The translations under genes and the position numbers were made by a program. Shown here in pieces: positions 8,132 through 11,134 of a stretch of 11,134 bases of DNA (position 1 is its first letter; the number at the start of each line of letters is the position of its first letter). This DNA comes from an uncultured Coprococcus sp. (lineage in GTDB: Bacteria; Bacillota; Clostridia; Lachnospirales; Lachnospiraceae), in the NCBI GenBank assembly GCA_900557435.1, contig USSH01000052.1:1-11134 (forward strand), given 5' to 3'. The notes beneath the pieces were generated by a model. The model was not told the DNA's origin. It saw only the letters and a list, made by a program, of their open reading frames with translations, and ran no database searches.

Positions 8132-8791
8132 CTATTCCGCCTCCGATGTCTGTTCTTCTGTCACCGCCTCCGGCGAGCCGATTCCACTTATCTCCTCTGG
8201 AAGCAGCACATAATCCACGAACCAGCCGGCATCACACTTAAGTACAGCCTCCTGAATGTGGATCGTCACCTCATCGCCATTTTTATTTGTCACTATCCAG
8301 TCCGCATCCACAGTCCTGTACTGTGACACACCGTTGACACCATTGTCCTCAAATGCCTGCTGAAGGTCCTCAACATTGCTTACCGCCTGAATATCGGTTA
8401 TCTTGCACTCTATCTTGTCGATCTCCCCAATCTTCTCATCCACATAGGTTCTGAACTTGCCTATATATATATCCTGGATATCACTGACAGATAGCACCTT
8501 GGACTTGCTCTCATACTTCTCGATGTAACCCGGTGCGATATGATCCGCCATCTCCTCACCGTCACCAAATGCATATATCCTTGCACTCTCCTTTGTCAGT
8601 CTGTCTGCGCGATACGAAAATCTGTAATATATCACGAAAAATACTGTAAATGTTGCCACTATCGCCACCGCAAGGACTAATATCAGTTTCTTCAGAAATC
8701 CATTTCTTTTATCCACTTTGTTGTCTGCGGCGTCTTCATTTTTTATACCTGTGCTGTTTTGTTTTTTATTCTCTGTACTACTCTGTCCCAT
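8132..8791 (-). CDS. Unrecognised single-pass membrane protein upstream of hydG
   Basis: I do not recognise a family. The 219-residue product has a hydrophilic, Lys/Asn/Asp-rich N-terminus (1-34), one clear membrane helix (about 35-57), then an extracytoplasmic domain of about 150 residues and an acidic tail. Basic residues before the helix predict N-inside, C-outside. The external part is mixed alpha/beta and ends with a strand-rich AGWFVDYVLLPEE segment, somewhat like small NTF2-like or DUF4878-type domains, but this is only impression. The ATG at 8791 overlaps the end of a 33-codon ORF by 14 nt. AAGGAG (8805-8810) is 13 nt upstream, a long spacing that would favour translational coupling. 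It ends 90 bp before hydG on the same strand and is probably in the same transcript. A role in hydrogenase biogenesis is not supported beyond position. Confidence 0.75.
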   Translation of the reverse strand: MGQSSTENKKQNSTGIKNEDAADNKVDKRNGFLKKLILVLAVAIVATFTVFFVIYYRFSYRADRLTKESARIYAFGDGEEMADHIAPGYIEKYESKSKVLSVSDIQDIYIGKFRTYVDEKIGEIDKIECKITDIQAVSNVEDLQQAFEDNGVNGVSQYRTVDADWIVTNKNGDEVTIHIQEAVLKCDAGWFVDYVLLPEEISGIGSPEAVTEEQTSEAE

Positions 8792-8879
8792 ACACCGTTT
8801 CCCACTCCTTTTTTATCGTAAAACATCCTTTTATATTGTATTCACCTGATTTGATATAGTCAAGTAATGTTGCCTGCAT
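8778..8879 (-). CDS. Candidate 33-residue small protein or leader peptide ahead of the hyd cluster
   Basis: An ATG at 8879 opens a 33-codon frame ending with TAG at 8780-8778. It has a perfect AAGGAGG Shine-Dalgarno (8888-8894) 8 nt upstream, the strongest in the window. The peptide begins MQATLLDYIKSGEY and ends KKEWETVYGTE; it is soluble, without a membrane helix. It overlaps the start of the 219-residue membrane protein gene by 14 nt in another frame. The Shine-Dalgarno is fully buried in the 3' arm of a 15-bp hairpin. It could be a real small protein, a regulatory leader peptide coupling translation into the next gene, or a remnant of a longer gene. I recognise no family. Conservation would decide. 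Confidence 0.5.
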   Translation of the reverse strand: MQATLLDYIKSGEYNIKGCFTIKKEWETVYGTE

Positions 8880-8884
8880 AAAAA

Positions 8885-8919
8885 TACCCTCCTTACTGGT
8901 TTGTCCAGTAAAGAGGGTA
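8885..8919 (-). promoter_or_regulatory. Leader hairpin burying the Shine-Dalgarno of the small ORF; possible terminator
   Basis: As minus-strand RNA, 8905-8919 pairs with 8885-8899 in a continuous 15-bp helix around a 5-nt ACAAA loop. The only non-Watson-Crick pair (8912/8892) is a G-U wobble in minus-strand RNA but a C-A mismatch in plus-strand RNA, which points to the minus strand as the functional one. All seven bases of AAGGAGG (8888-8894) lie in the stem. Five Ts follow directly (8884-8880), so the same structure could act as an intrinsic terminator or attenuator, or close the upstream plsC transcript. Two roles are not exclusive. Confidence 0.7.
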
Positions 8920-8954
8920 CATATAAGCGATCATGATCTGTCTTTTCTAATCAT

Positions 8955-8983
8955 ATTATCTTTTCAATATTTTACTCTGTCAT
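8955..8983 (-). promoter_or_regulatory. Sigma-70-type promoter for the hyd cluster
   Basis: On the minus strand, ATGACA (8978-8983, one change from TTGACA) is separated by 17 nt from GATAAT (8955-8960, one change from TATAAT). Transcription would start about 7 nt later, leaving the 8885-8919 hairpin close to the RNA 5' end, ahead of the small ORF, the membrane protein, hydG and hydF. It lies 29 bp after the plsC stop. Confidence 0.65.
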
Positions 8984-9012
8984 ACACTCTTTATCGAATG
9001 AGATGAACCAGC

Positions 9013-9738
9013 CTACCAACAATTCATTGTCTCCATAGTATCAAGTTGTTTCTGGATTCTGTTAACAACCATATCTCGTATCTCCGTTGTAGACTTGTCA
9101 GCTATCGCCTCATATGGAATAGGTTCAAGAAATGCAAGCTGTGTCGTCACCCTTCTGAGTGACCATCCCTCAAACGGCTTGAATGAATCATAGAGTACAA
9201 CCGGAACTATAGGACACTTTGCCTTCTTTGCAATCTTAAAACTACCTGGCATAAACTCTTTTAACTCATTGTGGCTATGATCATAACCGCCTTCTGGAAA
9301 CAGTATGTATCTCCTGCCCGCCTTGATCTCCGTAGACACATCATTTATGACCATCACCTGCTGCTTTATATCCTCTTTGTCCAGCCGCTGCGCCTTGAGC
9401 AGGTCCGTAAGCTGATCTGCTATAAACAGCTTTGATCTCTTGGCATCCATGACATAAGTGATAGGTTTGTCATGAGAAACTATTACTCCCAACACATCAT
9501 ACTTACCCTGATGGTTTGCATACATAATGTATCCGCCTTCCTTTGGAAGGTTCTCCATACCCGTTGCAACCGTCTTGATAAATGCACGGCGTCTCACATG
9601 ATTACACATAACCTGTGCCATCTGATAACATACATCTTCATCATATTTCTCCGGATGTCTGGCATAATACGACATCTTCGGCACATAGTACATGATCAGG
9701 AAAATACACGAGACTATTACCCAAATAAATCTTAACAT
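9013..9738 (-). CDS. PlsC-type 1-acyl-sn-glycerol-3-phosphate acyltransferase
   Basis: A 241-residue lysophosphatidate acyltransferase-like protein, a normal length for PlsC, expected to acylate position 2 of glycerol-phosphate lipids at the inner face of the membrane. An N-terminal hydrophobic segment (about 3-20) should anchor it. The catalytic block is NHQGKYD (75-81), an H-x4-D motif with His76 and Asp81; the substrate-binding block is FPEGGY (147-152), a variant of FPEGT; and CPIVPVVLYDS (175-185) is the usual fourth block. GAGG lies 5 nt before ATG 9738. It has its own promoter (9840-9868) and a leader containing a terminator-like hairpin, so it is probably not part of the atp operon upstream. 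The acyl acceptor could differ from lysophosphatidate, so no symbol is given. Confidence 0.9.
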   Translation of the reverse strand: MLRFIWVIVSCIFLIMYYVPKMSYYARHPEKYDEDVCYQMAQVMCNHVRRRAFIKTVATGMENLPKEGGYIMYANHQGKYDVLGVIVSHDKPITYVMDAKRSKLFIADQLTDLLKAQRLDKEDIKQQVMVINDVSTEIKAGRRYILFPEGGYDHSHNELKEFMPGSFKIAKKAKCPIVPVVLYDSFKPFEGWSLRRVTTQLAFLEPIPYEAIADKSTTEIRDMVVNRIQKQLDTMETMNCW

Positions 9739-9760
9739 AAATACCTCTAACCAAATACCT

Positions 9761-9787
9761 TTAACTCAAAAATGTGTGCATATACAT
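9761..9787 (-). CDS. Possible 8-codon leader micro-ORF upstream of plsC
   Basis: AAGGAG (9796-9801) lies 8 nt before an ATG at 9787 that opens MYMHTFLS and a stop. The start codon lies at the 3' end of the first arm of the 9774-9793 hairpin, so an initiating ribosome would block that hairpin. A second overlapping frame (9747-9815, 22 codons, beginning MKKRTRRR) has only a weak ribosome binding site. Either could be chance. Confidence 0.3.
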   Translation of the reverse strand: MYMHTFLS

Positions 9788-9793
9788 GCACAC
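9768..9793 (-). terminator. Terminator-like hairpin in the plsC leader (possible attenuator)
   Basis: A perfect 8-bp inverted repeat, GTGTGCAT (9774-9781) and ATGCACAC (9786-9793), encloses a 4-nt loop and is followed on the minus strand by ATTTTT. It lies between the plsC promoter and the plsC start, so it would end a transcript of roughly 65 nt unless read through. Confidence 0.6.
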
Positions 9794-9839
9794 GTCTCCT
9801 TGTCCTTTTTTTCATAAATTTTCCATATACTATCTAGTT

Positions 9840-9868
9840 ATTTTCTCAGCAAAGATAAAAGTTGTCAA
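9840..9868 (-). promoter_or_regulatory. Sigma-70-type promoter for plsC
   Basis: A consensus TTGACA (9863-9868, minus strand) is followed after 17 nt by GAAAAT (9840-9845), a four-of-six match to TATAAT. It lies downstream of the atp operon terminator and about 100 bp before the plsC start. Confidence 0.6.
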
Positions 9869-9896
9869 GTAACATTTTACCTATTGTGTCTGCACA

Positions 9897-9948
9897 TAAA
9901 AAGGCAACGCCACATCGGTTTCATCGTCCCGCTGCTGGCATTGCCTTT
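9897..9948 (-). terminator. Large intrinsic terminator of the ATP synthase operon
   Basis: On the minus strand AAAGGCAA (9941-9948), a U, then GCCA pairs with UGGC, a G, then TTGCCTTT (9900-9907). This gives a continuous 13-bp helix whose one wobble is U-G in minus-strand RNA but A-C on the other strand. The Ts continue to 9898. The apical part holds about 23 nt, including a repeated CGATG. It is much larger than a minimal terminator hairpin. Confidence 0.85.
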
Positions 9949-10057
9949 AATAATAGACCCGAAGTCCCGCGCTTACGCCGAACGACTTCTCGTTAAAACC
10001 GCTTGAACCCCTCAAATGCCTGCAAGCAGGCGCTTGGGGTTTCTGCGCTAGGTTTTA
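9898..10057 (-). ncRNA. Structured RNA in the 3' region of the ATP synthase operon
   Basis: Starting in the atpC stop codon, the minus-strand RNA forms nested helices. P1 pairs 10051-10057 with 9994-10000 (7 bp), P2 pairs 10036-10041 with 10006-10011 (6 bp), and P3 pairs 10027-10031 with 10018-10022 (5 bp). A separate P4 pairs 9984-9989 with 9961-9966, with a small inner GCG-TAAG-CGC hairpin, and the big terminator follows. An alternative hairpin (10032-10036 with 10023-10027) competes with P2/P3. It has no open frame of note. This is far more structure than a simple 3' UTR needs and looks like a compact noncoding RNA released from the atp transcript or made from its own promoter. I cannot name the family; the clostridial raiA motif is one candidate to test but is not asserted. 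Confidence 0.6.
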
Positions 10058-10459
10058 CACCTTTTCTGTTACTTTGAGTCTTGTGAGTGCACGGGCGAGG
10101 GATGCCTCGCTCTGCTTGTATTCCTTCAGACTCTCTTTCTGTCTGAGTCTCTCTTCCGCTCTGATCTTCGCCTCGTTGGCTCTGACTCTGTCGATATCCT
10201 CCGGTTTCTCTGCGGAATCCACGATAAGGACAACTCGGTTATTTACTATCTGAACAAAGCCTTCGCCCACAACACCTATGACCTGCTCACCTTTACTGGT
10301 GGTGATCCTGATCTCTCCTATGCTGGTAGCTATGACCATATTCTCATGATGTGCAAGAACCGCTTTCTCTCCATCTTCAAGTGGAAGAATGATCTTCTCT
10401 ACTCGGCCTTCGAAGAATATCTTATTGCTGGAAATTACTCTCAGATAAAATGTATTCAT
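10055..10459 (-). CDS. atpC: F1Fo ATP synthase epsilon subunit
   Basis: The 134-residue epsilon subunit sits in the central stalk of F1 and regulates ATP hydrolysis. The N-terminal beta-sandwich (about 1-85) carries the family pattern FFEGRVEKIILPLEDGEKAVLAHHENM (15-41) and IGVVGEGFVQIVNNRVVLIVD. The C-terminal helical hairpin (about 86-134) is Arg/Glu/Lys-rich with the expected RANEAKIRAEERL. AAGGA lies 9 nt before ATG 10459. It follows atpD by 53 bp on the same strand, and as usual is the last gene of the atp operon. Its stop codon is the first base-paired element of the structured RNA downstream. Length and motifs are normal. Confidence 0.96.
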   Translation of the reverse strand: MNTFYLRVISSNKIFFEGRVEKIILPLEDGEKAVLAHHENMVIATSIGEIRITTSKGEQVIGVVGEGFVQIVNNRVVLIVDSAEKPEDIDRVRANEAKIRAEERLRQKESLKEYKQSEASLARALTRLKVTEKV

Positions 10460-10475
10460 CTACGCACTTCCTTTT

Positions 10476-10512
10476 CTGATATCTAATGATGTCTACTGAT
10501 ATCCTCTGATAT

Positions 10513-10515
<3 letters not shown>
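10476..10515 (-). repeat. Four degenerate 10-bp tandem repeats filling the atpD-atpC gap
   Basis: On the plus strand four consecutive 10-bp units read CTGATATCTA, ATGATGTCTA, CTGATATCCT and CTGATATTTA (10476-10515). They include the atpD stop codon and end near the atpC ribosome binding site. Each intact unit contains the palindrome GATATC. They look like local tandem duplication. Confidence 0.75.

Positions 10516-11134
<619 letters not shown>

Noticed and set aside
8885..8919. Hairpin as a plus-strand terminator
   Set aside because: On the plus strand the helix has a C-A mismatch and no T-run follows, and no plus-strand gene lies nearby.

Overview
The window looks like a chromosomal segment of an obligately anaerobic Firmicute, most likely a Lachnospiraceae-type clostridium. 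This is inferred from gene content and protein style: [FeFe]-hydrogenase maturases HydG and HydF, an LtaS-like lipoteichoic-acid-type synthase, clostridial F1 ATPase subunits, and strong AGGAGG-type ribosome binding sites. No species is claimed. I see no tRNA, rRNA, CRISPR array, insertion sequence or phage gene.

Left part, plus strand (about 151-2972): a HAD-family phosphatase overlaps by ATGA a polytopic LtaS-like phosphoglycerol transferase with an intact catalytic set. The second gene converges on, and overlaps by 53 bp, the last gene of a long minus-strand cluster.

Middle, minus strand, read from about 8983 down to 2920: a good promoter (8955-8983); a leader hairpin that buries a perfect Shine-Dalgarno sequence; a 33-codon small ORF; an unrecognised single-pass membrane protein; hydG; hydF; a patatin-like lipase; and a MATE-family transporter. 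Spacings are short or overlapping and no convincing internal terminator was seen, so this is probably one transcription unit. HydG (radical SAM tyrosine lyase making the CO and CN ligands) and HydF (GTPase scaffold) assemble the H-cluster; HydE and the hydrogenase itself are not in the window. The MATE protein lacks two residues of its first membrane helix that are usually conserved.

Right part, minus strand: the 3' end of atpD (cut by the window edge), then atpC, end the ATP synthase operon. They are followed by about 160 nt of strongly structured RNA ending in a large intrinsic terminator. Next comes a separate promoter, a short leader with a terminator-like hairpin and possible micro-ORFs, and a plsC-type acyltransferase.

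The most interesting parts are non-coding: the SD-burying hairpin with its small ORF ahead of the hyd cluster, the structured RNA after atpC, and the attenuator-like leader of plsC.
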